DNA of 64,000 bases from Xanthocytophaga agilis. Lineage in GTDB: Bacteria; Bacteroidota; Bacteroidia; Cytophagales; 172606-1. This document shows, piece by piece, positions 17,637-27,385 of the stretch. Location of the stretch: positions 124,001 to 188,000 of the forward strand of contig NZ_JASJOU010000016.1 in assembly GCF_030068605.1 (NCBI RefSeq), written 5' to 3'. Every line of letters starts with the position of its first letter. Positions within the stretch are counted from its first letter, which is position 1. The position numbers and the translations under genes were made by a program. The notes beneath the pieces are model-generated. The model made no database searches and was not told the origin of the DNA. It was given only the letters and a program-made list of their open reading frames with translations.

Positions 17637-18389
17637 TTAAGCTTTTACTTTTACAGGCTTGAGCTGAATAATATTTAACCAGCTCAATACTTTTATAATA
17701 GGATAAGTTGGATCAAATTCAAACCACTTGGCAGCAAAATTCAGACGATTAGGCAGCTTGTGATGGTTGTTCTGAAATAACTCTCCCATCATCAATACAT
17801 CCATTATCAGAGAATTTTTAGATTTATCGTGATTATCAAAATTCGAATAACCATACTTGTGACCACTCCAGTTTACAATAGCTCCATGTACGGGCCCCAT
17901 CAGAAAATGGATAGGTAGCAGGAAGAAAAATGCCCAATGCATATCCAACCATATAAAGGCAGCAATGTAGACCAATACATAAAATGTACCCCATGCAATG
18001 CGAGAAGGCCATGAGTCTCCAATATTCTCCAAGGCCTTCCAATAAGGATAATTACGATCAAATTGTGGTTCAGGATCTTTTCGAAAATTTACGTAATCAT
18101 TATAAATATCCTTTGTTTTCCACATCATTGTAAAGACATTTTCAGTATGATGTGGCGAGTGAGGATCTTTGTCTGTATCGCTATAAGCGTGATGCATACG
18201 GTGCAGAATAGCATATCCTCTTGGACTTAAGAAAGAAGATCCTTGAGAAACATAGGTAAGAAGATAGAAAAACTTCTCCCAGAACATATTCATGGTAAAC
18301 ATTTTATGCGCAGCATACCGATGCAAAAAAAACGTCTGGCAAAATAGTGAGATGTACCAGTGAGCAAAGAAAAAAGCAAGTATAATCAC
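17637..18389 (-). CDS. delta-9 type acyl-CoA desaturase
   Basis: The protein is 250 aa. Histidine boxes of stearoyl-CoA-type desaturases are visible: HRYAAH (about 24), HRMHHAYSD (about 64) and NNHHKLPNRLNF (about 208). Several membrane helices lie between. The enzyme would desaturate saturated acyl chains and set membrane fluidity. It is shorter than many homologues at the N-terminus; the ATG at 18389 is the first start of the frame. Together with 14527 the cell has two different desaturases within 4 kb. Confidence 0.88.
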   Translation of the reverse strand: MIILAFFFAHWYISLFCQTFFLHRYAAHKMFTMNMFWEKFFYLLTYVSQGSSFLSPRGYAILHRMHHAYSDTDKDPHSPHHTENVFTMMWKTKDIYNDYVNFRKDPEPQFDRNYPYWKALENIGDSWPSRIAWGTFYVLVYIAAFIWLDMHWAFFFLLPIHFLMGPVHGAIVNWSGHKYGYSNFDNHDKSKNSLIMDVLMMGELFQNNHHKLPNRLNFAAKWFEFDPTYPIIKVLSWLNIIQLKPVKVKA

Positions 18390-18672
18390 TAGAAAAGGGA
18401 ATTTTATAAGTTAACAACTGAGAATGAATTCACTAATGGGTCTAGACCTGTATGGAAAATGTATGCAAAGTAGCCAAAGAATAAGACTCCTGCAATTTAA
18501 ATCAGAACTTTTACACCTTTTTCCCAGAGAGAAAATCTGTTGCCCGTATGTCAGATCAGGTATAAACTTGTATTTGTATTTACAAAAAGCTTAAGCTTGA
18601 ACAAGTGTCAAAGTGAAAAAGTTTCTTTGTTTTATTAAAATACAATTCCACTAATACGACTTCACTGTTCTA

Positions 18673-19713
18673 TTAGTCTTGGGTATTTACATACTTCTCC
18701 CATTTTTCAAGAACTGACGAAAAGTCTTCAGGAAGCTCGCTGTCAAACTGCATCCACTGACGGGTTTTGGGATGTTGAAAACCTAATGATTTTGCATGAA
18801 GTGCCTGACGTGGAAGAAGTTTAAAACAGTTTTCAACAAATTGCCTGTATTTGGTAAATGTAGTTCCCTTTAGTATTCTGTCTCCTCCATAAGTTTCATC
18901 ATTAAATAAAGGATGTCCCAGATATTGCATATGGGCGCGTATCTGATGGGTACGTCCAGTTTCCAGATTACATTGTACTAGTGAGATATAACGTAATGCC
19001 TTAAGGGTTTTATAATGAGTAATAGCATGTCGACCAATATCACCTTCTGGAAATGCCGCTACAACACGTCGATCTTTAGGGCTGCGGCCCAAATTGACAT
19101 TTACAATTCCTTGTGGAGGATTCATTTCTCCCCACACCATTGCGTAATAGGTCCGCTCAATACTATGGTCATAAAACTGTCGCGCAAGATGTGCCATTGC
19201 TAACTCTGTCTTGGCAACCACCATCAAACCGGAAGTATCTTTATCTATACGATGTACCAGACCTGGTCTGCCTTCACCATTTTGTGTAGTGGGCAGATTT
19301 TGAAAATGATAGGCCAACGCATTTACTAATGTGCCTGTCCAGTTCTGGTATGCCGGGTGTACTACCATGCCAGCAGGTTTATTAATCACCAGTACTTCGT
19401 CATCTTCATATACTATATCCAATGGAATATTTTCTGGAATAACTTCTGTATCCCGTGGAGGTTCAGGCAGAGATACAGTAATTACATCCAATGGTTTAAT
19501 CTTATAGCTGGATTTTACAACTTTATCATTGACTTTAACAGACTCTGCTTCGATTCCCTGTTGTACTTTATTACGTGTAGCATTAGGAATACGATCCATT
19601 AAAAACTTATCTATCCGTAATAAGGACTGTCCTTTATCTACTACAATACGATAATGTTCATACAGATCTCCATCTTCGTTGATCTCATTATTTTCAATAA
19701 AATCATTGTTCAT
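18673..19713 (-). CDS. rluD: RluD-like 23S rRNA pseudouridine synthase
   Basis: The protein is 346 aa. An S4 RNA-binding domain lies at about 28-90 (LLRIDKFLMDRI..VKVNDKVVKSSYK). The catalytic domain has the RluA-family motif with the active aspartate, GLVHRIDKDTSGLMVVAKT (about 152-170), and the RTHQIRAHMQYLGHPL segment. It converts uridines to pseudouridine in large-subunit rRNA. RluD is the most likely subtype by length and S4 domain; RluC or a general RluA-family enzyme cannot be excluded. Confidence 0.88.
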   Translation of the reverse strand: MNNDFIENNEINEDGDLYEHYRIVVDKGQSLLRIDKFLMDRIPNATRNKVQQGIEAESVKVNDKVVKSSYKIKPLDVITVSLPEPPRDTEVIPENIPLDIVYEDDEVLVINKPAGMVVHPAYQNWTGTLVNALAYHFQNLPTTQNGEGRPGLVHRIDKDTSGLMVVAKTELAMAHLARQFYDHSIERTYYAMVWGEMNPPQGIVNVNLGRSPKDRRVVAAFPEGDIGRHAITHYKTLKALRYISLVQCNLETGRTHQIRAHMQYLGHPLFNDETYGGDRILKGTTFTKYRQFVENCFKLLPRQALHAKSLGFQHPKTRQWMQFDSELPEDFSSVLEKWEKYVNTQD

Positions 19714-19810
19714 ATTTTTTGCTTCATTAAATAGATTACTAACTCAAACATAAAAATCAGCTTTCTTTGCAGTTAGTATACTGCAATTTATTCTATAATA
19801 CCTCTAAGTT

Positions 19811-20740
19811 ATGTCAGAAGATCTGTTTTATAAACCACCTACGCCCATTCAACCTATTCATAGCTCTGTGGCCGAAAAAGCTGGGGTACAATGGGTGATC
19901 AAACGTGATGACCGGATTGATCCACAAATATCAGGGAATAAATGGAGAAAATTAAAATACAATTTACAATGTGCGAAAGAACAGGGGTATAAAACTCTAC
20001 TGACATTTGGAGGAGCGTACTCCAACCATCTCTATGCAGTAGCTGCTGCGGGTTCCTTATTTGGATTTGAAACAATAGGTATTATACGGGGTCAGGAATT
20101 CGCTCAGTTGTCTCCAACGCTTCAATTTGCTCAAAGTTGTCATATGCAACTGGAGCTTTGGCCTAGGGAGGAATATCGTTTAAAGGAAAAATCTGAGTTA
20201 TTTAAACAGATTCAGGAACACTATGACTCATTTTACATGATTCCCGAAGGCGGAAGTAATGCATTGGCAGTCAAAGGCTGCACTGAAATCATTGAGGAAA
20301 TAGATATTCCTTTTAATTATGTTAGTTGTGCCTGTGGGACTGGGGGCACTATAGCTGGTTTAATTGCAGGTTTGCATGACAAAAACATTTGCCTGGGTAT
20401 ACCTGTGTTAAAAGGAGGAGACTTTCTGAAGAGTGATATTCAGGAATTACTCTCACAGTATTATTTACAGGAGGGGAAAACTATTCCACCCTTTAGAAAC
20501 TGGCAGCTTGAAACAAACTACCATTTTGGTGGATATGCCAAAACTACTCCTGAATTAATTTCTTTCATTCATCGTTTCGAACAGGAAAATAACTTTCTGA
20601 TTGACCAGGTTTATACGGCCAAGATGCTAGCAGGAATAGAAGATCTTATTCTCCAGGGTAGGTTTAAACGAGGAGATACCATTATCTCTATTCACACAGG
20701 AGGCTTACAGGGAAGACTTCCTCAATTATCGAACATGTAA
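19811..20740 (+). CDS. PLP-dependent deaminase, D-cysteine desulfhydrase/ACC deaminase family
   Basis: The protein is 309 aa with the fold-type II PLP pattern: ISGNKWRKLKYNL contains the likely Schiff-base lysine, followed by GGAYSNHLYAVAAAG (phosphate-region motif), then EGGSNALAVKGC and CGTGGTIAGL. The C-terminus has IISIHTGGLQG. It probably releases ammonia from D-cysteine or 1-aminocyclopropane-1-carboxylate; the substrate cannot be chosen from sequence alone. Divergent from rluD. Confidence 0.88.
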   Translation: MSEDLFYKPPTPIQPIHSSVAEKAGVQWVIKRDDRIDPQISGNKWRKLKYNLQCAKEQGYKTLLTFGGAYSNHLYAVAAAGSLFGFETIGIIRGQEFAQLSPTLQFAQSCHMQLELWPREEYRLKEKSELFKQIQEHYDSFYMIPEGGSNALAVKGCTEIIEEIDIPFNYVSCACGTGGTIAGLIAGLHDKNICLGIPVLKGGDFLKSDIQELLSQYYLQEGKTIPPFRNWQLETNYHFGGYAKTTPELISFIHRFEQENNFLIDQVYTAKMLAGIEDLILQGRFKRGDTIISIHTGGLQGRLPQLSNM

Positions 20741-20744
20741 GATA

Positions 20745-20873
20745 TTACTTCCAGGCAGACTTATTTCTGGGCGCTTTGGCCGCATAAGACTTTTTGCCAC
20801 TATGGGCAGGGTCTACAGAGGTACAGGCAACAGAAGTAATAAGGATAAGAGCAATAGCAATACTAGTTTTCAT
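20745..20873 (-). CDS. small lipoprotein
   Basis: From ATG 20873 the product is 42 aa: a signal MKTSIAIALILITSVAC with a lipobox-like SVAC, then a short basic tail (SGKKSYAAKAPRNKSAWK). Only about 26 residues remain after lipidation. Small basic lipoproteins like this are common in the phylum but poorly studied. It ends 4 nt from the convergent PLP enzyme gene. Confidence 0.55.
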   Translation of the reverse strand: MKTSIAIALILITSVACTSVDPAHSGKKSYAAKAPRNKSAWK

Positions 20874-20991
20874 AGCTGTGAAAATAGATAGTGAACAAAA
20901 TTTGTCAACACACCGATTATATATAAAAAGTAAGTGCAAAGTTATTCAACCTGACACTTACTTCTTTGGTTACGACAAAGTGATGATATAA

Positions 20992-21396
20992 TTAACTGGC
21001 CAGAAGGACATCCTGAGAATCAAGGGTAGATTTCCCAAGCAATTGGCGTATACGTTGTTTTAACTGAGATTTGGATAAGGGCTTAATTGCAAAGTCTGTT
21101 GCACCAGCATGTATATATAGATTTCGTTCTGTGACTTTATCGAGATCAGACAATATCAAAATAGGGATACTTCTATGGGCAATATTGGAACGTAATTCTT
21201 TAATAAAATCGACACTATTCAGGTAAGGCATACCTGCATCTGCAATAATCAGATCAGCGTGGTTTCCTTTTTCCAGCCAGTCTATAGCTTCAAGGCCATC
21301 ATTTTTTACAATAAGCTTGTATTCACTTCCTAAAACCGCCTCGAATGTTTTTATAACTGCGCTTTCTGTCTGAATTATTAGCAATTTTTCCTGCAT
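20992..21396 (-). CDS. stand-alone receiver-domain protein with altered acidic pocket
   Basis: The protein is 134 aa and consists of one receiver (CheY-like) domain. The phospho-acceptor region ADLIIADAGMP and the conserved lysine in AIKPLSKSQL are present, as is the switch serine in LILSDLD. The first strand, however, reads KLLIIQTESA where receivers normally have two acidic residues (LIVDDD). This loss of the Mg-binding pair suggests weak or no phosphorylation. No kinase gene is adjacent. Confidence 0.82.
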   Translation of the reverse strand: MQEKLLIIQTESAVIKTFEAVLGSEYKLIVKNDGLEAIDWLEKGNHADLIIADAGMPYLNSVDFIKELRSNIAHRSIPILILSDLDKVTERNLYIHAGATDFAIKPLSKSQLKQRIRQLLGKSTLDSQDVLLAS

Positions 21397-21783
21397 GAGA
21401 ATATCTGTTTACATCTGTTTAACACTAGTACATACTTGTAGCGAAGAGATTTGATTCGCTTCTTTGAAGATAAGTACGCCTAAGAATGAAAATGTAAAAC
21501 AAGCATATAGCCTCAACTTGTAATTTTGCCTTTATGCCCCGTTAAAACTGAGGGAATAAGCTTCAGAGTTATAAATAAGCTTATGGATTTATAGGGTAAA
21601 ATGCTAACTAGTAGAAACTAAATATTTGAAAATGAATTATATTTCTTAATTAATCAAAAAAAAAGGTTGCGAATTGGAAATAAACTCTTATAAGTAATAA
21701 AAGTAATGGGTTTGTTAAAAAAAGAGGATTAAAACAGGGCTCTGTATTATAAAAAGAACATTTCTGTGATTTTTTATAGAGTT
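21397..21783. other. noncoding spacer
   Basis: A 387-base AT-rich spacer between two leftward genes. It contains A-runs (about 21655-21665) but no ORF, hairpin or RNA gene that I can support. It should hold the promoter of the receiver gene near 21400-21450. Confidence 0.4.
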
Positions 21784-22479
21784 TTAGAATTTAATTAAAG
21801 AAAGTAGGATGTACAAAACAATGATTAATGGAAGTGCAGCGAATTGCAGGAAGATGAGTAAACCAAGAGAAAGAAACAGGAACAGGTAACGGACTTTATT
21901 ATTAGCTATAGAAAAATCTTTGAATTTTAAAGCGAACAAAGGAATTTCTGAAGTCATTAGAAAACTCATTATCAATACATACCCACATAATACAAGCGGA
22001 TTAAGGATATAGGTGTTCCAGTGAGGATGTTGCCATAAAATGAGTGGCAATGCTCCAACAAACAAAGCATTGGCTGGAGTAGGTACTCCTATAAATGAAT
22101 CTGTTTGTCGGGTATCTACATTAAACTTGGCAAGTCTCAGCGCTGAGAATATGGTAATCAAAAACGCTATGTAGGGTAGTACAACAAACAATTCCAAGCT
22201 ATAATCATCTCCCATAAGGCTTTTTTGCAAAAGCTTATATAAGATTACACCAGGCAAAACCCCAAATGTAACACAGTCAGCCAAAGAGTCTAGTTCTTTA
22301 CCAATAGCAGAATGTGATTTAAGTATTCGAGCAGCAAACCCATCCCCAAAATCAAGTATTGAGGCCAGACCAATCATGTATGCAGCAAAAATGAGATCAT
22401 TATTAAAAACTGAAACTATACCAACACATCCACAAAACAAGTTTCCACATGTAAAAATATTAGGAATATGTCTTTTCAT
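21784..22479 (-). CDS. pssA: CDP-diacylglycerol-serine O-phosphatidyltransferase
   Basis: The protein is 231 aa with about seven membrane helices. The CDP-alcohol phosphotransferase motif D-G-x2-A-R-x8-G-x3-D-x3-D is complete in DGFAARILKSHSAIGKELD plus SLAD (about 46-66). The N-terminus MKRHIPNIFTCGNLFCG is typical of the short PssA form. It makes phosphatidylserine, the precursor of phosphatidylethanolamine, in the inner membrane. It stands alone with spacers on both sides. Confidence 0.92.
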   Translation of the reverse strand: MKRHIPNIFTCGNLFCGCVGIVSVFNNDLIFAAYMIGLASILDFGDGFAARILKSHSAIGKELDSLADCVTFGVLPGVILYKLLQKSLMGDDYSLELFVVLPYIAFLITIFSALRLAKFNVDTRQTDSFIGVPTPANALFVGALPLILWQHPHWNTYILNPLVLCGYVLIMSFLMTSEIPLFALKFKDFSIANNKVRYLFLFLSLGLLIFLQFAALPLIIVLYILLSLIKF

Positions 22480-22701
22480 AGGTAGTGGCAGTGGTTTTAA
22501 TTTAGTTTAGTATATGCATCCTGTTATACTCTTCATTCGTTGGCTTATAAAACAGGAAGTGCTCAAAGAAACATATTTTCATCTAGCAAACCAAACATAC
22601 ATTACGAGTTCATATGAATATCTCTAGTTTATCATTTTTTCTTTGGCTCTCCCTGATAAGTTAATAAATTATGTCAACTTATTTTAGGAAGGAAGATCAT
22701 T

Positions 22702-22740
22702 TAATGAAAAAACCCTGTTGCGAACAGGGCTTTTTCATTA
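22702..22740. terminator. terminator of hemE
   Basis: TAATGAAAAAACCCTGTT / AACAGGGCTTTTTCATTA, with T-runs on both strands. It ends at the hemE stop codon and reads mainly on the minus strand. Confidence 0.85.
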
Positions 22741-23766
22741 GTGACTATATTCTTTCACTGTTTCAATAAAACAACGGACTTTATCCGGATCTGTATCCGG
22801 ATAAACACCATGTCCCAGATTGGCAATATGACGTTGAGGGCCAAAAGCTTTCAGCATATTCTTCACTTCTTTCTCTATTGTCTGATAGTCTGCATACAAT
22901 ACACATGGATCAAGGTTGCCCTGAAGTGTTTTGTTGGGCCCTACCAGTTGTCTGGACTCTATCGGGTCCATTGTCCAGTCTAATCCTATGGTATCACATT
23001 CCAGCTGGGCTATTTCTTCACGGGCAAACCATGCATCTTTGGCAAAAACCGTTTTTGGAACTCCCTGAATAGCAACACAGATCTGTTTCAGATATGGTAG
23101 TGAGAAGGTACGGTATTGTTCCGGACTGAGAATGCCTGCCCATGAATCAAAGATCTGAATCAGATCAGCACCTGCTATAATCTGGCCTTTCAGATACGCA
23201 ATAGTACTGTCCGTAATTTTTTGAAGCAGTGCATGTGATAATTGAGGATCAGTATATAACATCCGTTTCGCTTTTGAAAACGTCTTGGAACCACTTCCTT
23301 CAATCATATAAGCAAATATCGTCCATGGAGCACCTGCAAATCCAATCAGTGGTACCCGGTTATTCAAATTACGTTTGGTAATCCGGATAGCCTCCAGCAC
23401 ATATCCCAGATCCGTTTCTGCATCAGATACTTTCAGTCTTTCCACATCAGCCTGAGTCTGTACAGGATTTGGAAACCAGGGGCCTCTTTTCTCTACCATC
23501 TCATAAGGTAATCCCATAGCTTCGGGAATCACCAGTATATCAGAAAAAATAATGGCTGCATCTACTCCCAGAATATCAACTGGTTGTATAGTTACCTCTG
23601 CTGCCAGCTCAGGAGTAGTAGCTAAGCCAATAAAACTACCTGCTTTTTCACGTACAGCCCGGTATTCAGCAAGGATACGACCTGCCTGGCGCATCAGCCA
23701 CACAGGAGTACGTTCTGTTTTTTCACCACGGGCAGCCCGTAGCAATAAATCATTTTTCAATGTCAT
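22738..23766 (-). CDS. hemE: uroporphyrinogen decarboxylase
   Basis: From ATG 23766 the protein is 342 aa, the normal length. Family hallmarks: [18 protein letters not shown] near the N-terminus (substrate-binding arginines), [14 protein letters not shown] with the catalytic aspartate, [16 protein letters not shown], and [12 protein letters not shown] near the end. It decarboxylates uroporphyrinogen III to coproporphyrinogen III in haem synthesis. The longer ORF to 23859 adds hydrophobic residues not found in the family. Confidence 0.95.
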   Translation of the reverse strand: MTLKNDLLLRAARGEKTERTPVWLMRQAGRILAEYRAVREKAGSFIGLATTPELAAEVTIQPVDILGVDAAIIFSDILVIPEAMGLPYEMVEKRGPWFPNPVQTQADVERLKVSDAETDLGYVLEAIRITKRNLNNRVPLIGFAGAPWTIFAYMIEGSGSKTFSKAKRMLYTDPQLSHALLQKITDSTIAYLKGQIIAGADLIQIFDSWAGILSPEQYRTFSLPYLKQICVAIQGVPKTVFAKDAWFAREEIAQLECDTIGLDWTMDPIESRQLVGPNKTLQGNLDPCVLYADYQTIEKEVKNMLKAFGPQRHIANLGHGVYPDTDPDKVRCFIETVKEYSH

Positions 23767-24026
23767 GTGGCAAAGGTAATTAAGAAGAGTGAATAAGGCA
23801 GAAAGAGAACAAAAGAAAAATAGAGTGCAACTAATTATATTCTCTTGCTCTTCAGACATTGTCTATTATTGTCATACAAACAATTATTTGCTAGCAACTC
23901 TTAAACAAATCCCATTAATGCTTTAATATGTGCAATAAAATACATTAAATTTACATCTCTTTGTAGAATCCAGGTTATGATTCTTTGACCTTTTTATACA
24001 CTCTTTTGTATCCTTAGTTATCACTT

Positions 24027-27000
24027 ATGAAAATCACCAAAATTCATGGTGTTTCTGCTGGCTTGTTAGGAATGTTGCTGTTTGCAAGTGCCTATCAGAC
24101 AAATACTACCACCCGACCACCAGAAACTGTACTGGATAGCTTGTATCGCCAGCTAACCGATGGGCAGAAACGACTTCCTGAAAATGCATTACTAGGCCTT
24201 AAAATAGCCGATGGCCTGGATGCTACCTTGTTTGCATCGGAACCTACTATCACCAACCCAACCAATATAGATGTAGACGCAAAGGGACGTGTCTGGGTAT
24301 GTGAAGCGTATAACTACAGGCCTGCCATCAATGGTAATCCTAGTCACAAGGAAGGCGACCGCATTATGATTCTGGAAGATACCAATGGTGATGGAAAATC
24401 GGATGTTAGCAAGGTCTTTTACCAGGGACCCGAAATTAATGCACCATTGGGCATCTGGGTAATGGGTAATAAGGTATTAGTTTCCCAAAGTCCGTATGTT
24501 TATTTGTTTACAGATGAGAATGGAGATGATAAAGCAGATAAAAAAGAGATTGTTTTTGAAGGCATAAGTGGAGAACAACATGATCATGGTATGCATGCCT
24601 TTGTATTTGGCCCTGATGGAAAATTCTATTTCAACTTTGGAAATGAAGGACAACAGCTAAAGGATAAAGAAAACCGATTTATCAAAGATATAGAAGGCAA
24701 TGAGATTGCTGTGAAAAACTATAAACAAGGCGTAGTATTCCGTTGTGATGCTGACTTTAAAAATCTGGAGGTACTGGGACAAAATTTCCGGAATAATTAT
24801 GAAGTAGCCGTAGATTCCTATGGTACTCTCTGGCAATCAGACAATGATGATGATGGCAACAAAGGTGTTCGTATTAATTATGTAATGGAATATGGAAACT
24901 ATGGTTATACAGATGAGATAACGGGGGCAGGATGGCAAGCTAATCGTACCAACATTGAACCAGAAATCCCTCGCCGTCACTGGCACCTAAATGACCCGGG
25001 CGTAGTTCCCAATCTGTTACAAACAGGTGCTGGCTCTCCTACAGGAATGGTGGTATACGAAGGCGCATTGCTTCCAGAACCTTTCCGCAATCAGATGATT
25101 CACTGTGATGCAGGTCCCAATGTAGTTCGTTCGTATCCTGTCTCTAAAGATGGTGCTGGTTACAAGGCTTCTATCATAAATATAATGGAAGGCGTACGTG
25201 ATCAATGGTTCCGCCCATCTGATGTATGTGTAGCACCTGATGGTTCATTATTAGTTGCCGACTGGTATGATCCAGGTGTAGGTGGACACCAGGCTGGTGA
25301 TCAGAATCGTGGACGGATTTTTAGAGTTGCCCCATCCAACACACCTTATAAGATCCCTACTTATAATCTAAGTACAATAGAAGACGCATTGAAAGCATTG
25401 GAAAACCCAAACCTGTCTGTGCGATATCAAGCATGGAATACTATACATAACATGGGTACCAAGGCAGAAAAAGCACTTTCCAAATATTATAAGGCAAATG
25501 CTCAGAATCCTCGTATGCAGGCAAGGGCATTATGGTTATTAACCAAAATAGATGGTAAAGGCAAAAGATATGTAGAAATGGCATTAAAAGATGCCAATCC
25601 GGATATTCGAATTACAGCGTTACGTGCTGCCCGTGAGTTGAAACTGGATATTATTCCATATGTAAAACAATTGGTCAGTGATCCGGATGCTCAGGTTCGG
25701 AGAGAATGTGTGATTGCACTCCATCATAACTCCAGCGCAGAGGCACCTGCCTTATGGGCAAAACTGGCACAACAATATGACGGAAAAGACCGCTGGTATC
25801 TGGAGGCTTTGGGCATTGGTGCGGATAAACAATGGGACAGCTATTTTTCAGCGTGGTTAAAAGTAGCGGGAACAGATGCAGATGTTGCAGCAAGCCCTGC
25901 CAATCGGGATATTATCTGGCGTGCGCGTACAGGACAGGCGGTACCTCTTCTTGCCAAACTTGCCTCTGAGTCTTCTACAGATGTTGGTCTGCGATTGCGT
26001 TATTTCCGTGCATTTGACTTCATTCCAGATGTCAATGCTAAATCTATAGCATTGTTGAAAATGCTGGAAGGCAGTAATTCAGATCAGACTCAGATTAACA
26101 AATTAGCTCTCAATCACCTGGACCCTGCTTCTGTTCGTCGTTCTGAAACGGCAATGAATGCCCTTAGAAAGGTACTTACATCTGTGCAGGGTACACAAGA
26201 ATATCTGGAACTAGTAAGCAGATACGAATTGGAAGAAGAAAATGATCGCTTACTGAAAATGGCTCTGGAAAAAAATGGTGATCGTTTGGGCAGAGATGCT
26301 GCTGGGCTTCTGTTAAAACAAAATGGAGGCGGTAAAGTAAGGGAGATTATTAATGGTAAAGATGAAAAACAGGCTGTGGGTATGTTGACTGCCTTACGAT
26401 CAGTAGGTAGTAAAGAATCTCTTCAAATTCTGGAAGCAACGGCTTTTAACGCTAAAAATTCTTTATCTCTCCGGAGAGAAGCAGCTGGCCGCATTGGCAA
26501 TAGCTGGGATGGAGAAGAACGGGTACTGACACTGTTAAAAGAAGGCAAAGTGCCTGAAGAACTAAAAGCTTCTCTTGTCAATAGTGTAAGTGGAGCCTGG
26601 AGAAAAAGTGTGCGAACTGAAGCGGCCAGCTATCTGGGAAAAACAGCTACAGTACAAAAACATCCTGCACTGGATCAGATGCTGACTATGAAGGGGGATG
26701 CTACAAATGGTGTTACCGTTTTTAAAAACAATTGTTCGGTTTGCCATCAGGTAAAAGGAGAAGGAATGGATTTTGGTCCAAAGCTATCAGAGATTGGTAG
26801 CAAGTTGCCGAGAGAAGCTCAGTATATCTCTATCATGCACCCAGATGCTGGTATCAGCTTTGGCTATGAAGGGTATGAAATAAAGCTTAAAGATGGTAGT
26901 ACCATAGCAGGTATCATTGCCAGCAAAACAGAAACAGATCTACAACTGAAAATGCCGGGAGGAATAGTAAGTAACTACAAGATGGCTAAAGTTGCCTCTA

Positions 27001-27110
27001 TCAAACAAATGGAGAGTTCGATGATGCCCTCAGGACTAGCTGATAATATGACTACTCAGGAACTGGTAGATCTGGTTGCCTACTTGGTATCGTTAAAAAA
27101 ATCGAACTAA
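24027..27110 (+). CDS. large secreted cytochrome c/HEAT-repeat protein (membrane-bound dehydrogenase type)
   Basis: The protein is 1027 aa with a signal peptide. The N-terminal part (about 50-450) is a beta-propeller related to sugar/PQQ dehydrogenase-like domains (FASEPTITNPTNIDVDAKG, SLLVADWYDPGVGGHQAGD). The middle (about 455-880) is alpha-helical HEAT-like. The C-terminus has a haem c site, CSVCHQVKGEGMDFGP (CxxCH at about 905), followed by a family-specific segment ending with the helix TTQELVDLVAYLVSLK. It is the type described for Planctomycetes and Bacteroidota, with unknown substrate, and is expected in the periplasm. Confidence 0.88.
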   Translation: MKITKIHGVSAGLLGMLLFASAYQTNTTTRPPETVLDSLYRQLTDGQKRLPENALLGLKIADGLDATLFASEPTITNPTNIDVDAKGRVWVCEAYNYRPAINGNPSHKEGDRIMILEDTNGDGKSDVSKVFYQGPEINAPLGIWVMGNKVLVSQSPYVYLFTDENGDDKADKKEIVFEGISGEQHDHGMHAFVFGPDGKFYFNFGNEGQQLKDKENRFIKDIEGNEIAVKNYKQGVVFRCDADFKNLEVLGQNFRNNYEVAVDSYGTLWQSDNDDDGNKGVRINYVMEYGNYGYTDEITGAGWQANRTNIEPEIPRRHWHLNDPGVVPNLLQTGAGSPTGMVVYEGALLPEPFRNQMIHCDAGPNVVRSYPVSKDGAGYKASIINIMEGVRDQWFRPSDVCVAPDGSLLVADWYDPGVGGHQAGDQNRGRIFRVAPSNTPYKIPTYNLSTIEDALKALENPNLSVRYQAWNTIHNMGTKAEKALSKYYKANAQNPRMQARALWLLTKIDGKGKRYVEMALKDANPDIRITALRAARELKLDIIPYVKQLVSDPDAQVRRECVIALHHNSSAEAPALWAKLAQQYDGKDRWYLEALGIGADKQWDSYFSAWLKVAGTDADVAASPANRDIIWRARTGQAVPLLAKLASESSTDVGLRLRYFRAFDFIPDVNAKSIALLKMLEGSNSDQTQINKLALNHLDPASVRRSETAMNALRKVLTSVQGTQEYLELVSRYELEEENDRLLKMALEKNGDRLGRDAAGLLLKQNGGGKVREIINGKDEKQAVGMLTALRSVGSKESLQILEATAFNAKNSLSLRREAAGRIGNSWDGEERVLTLLKEGKVPEELKASLVNSVSGAWRKSVRTEAASYLGKTATVQKHPALDQMLTMKGDATNGVTVFKNNCSVCHQVKGEGMDFGPKLSEIGSKLPREAQYISIMHPDAGISFGYEGYEIKLKDGSTIAGIIASKTETDLQLKMPGGIVSNYKMAKVASIKQMESSMMPSGLADNMTTQELVDLVAYLVSLKKSN

Positions 27111-27143
27111 GAGGTGATCTAACTTATTTATCAAACTACATAT

Positions 27144-27179
27144 AAAAGCCATGGATAAGTTAGTTATCCATGGCTTTTT
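27144..27179 (+). terminator. terminator of the cytochrome c protein gene
   Basis: AAAAGCCATGGATAA / TTATCCATGGCTTTT with a short loop and a T-run, 33 nt after the stop. Confidence 0.85.
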
Positions 27180-27385
27180 CGTAAGAAGGCTGCACCTCTC
27201 ACAAAAACTAAAATATATAGTGAGACCATACTGAAACGTTGTAAGAAGAACACGTTAAAAATATACCTGAAAATCCTTTTATTTGCACCAACATTAAATG
27301 TTTTACTATAATCTTTCAATTTTCAGCTAGTGAGGTCTGCATAAATAGTAGTTTCATACTAGTCTGATGCGTTTTAGTTACCTGC

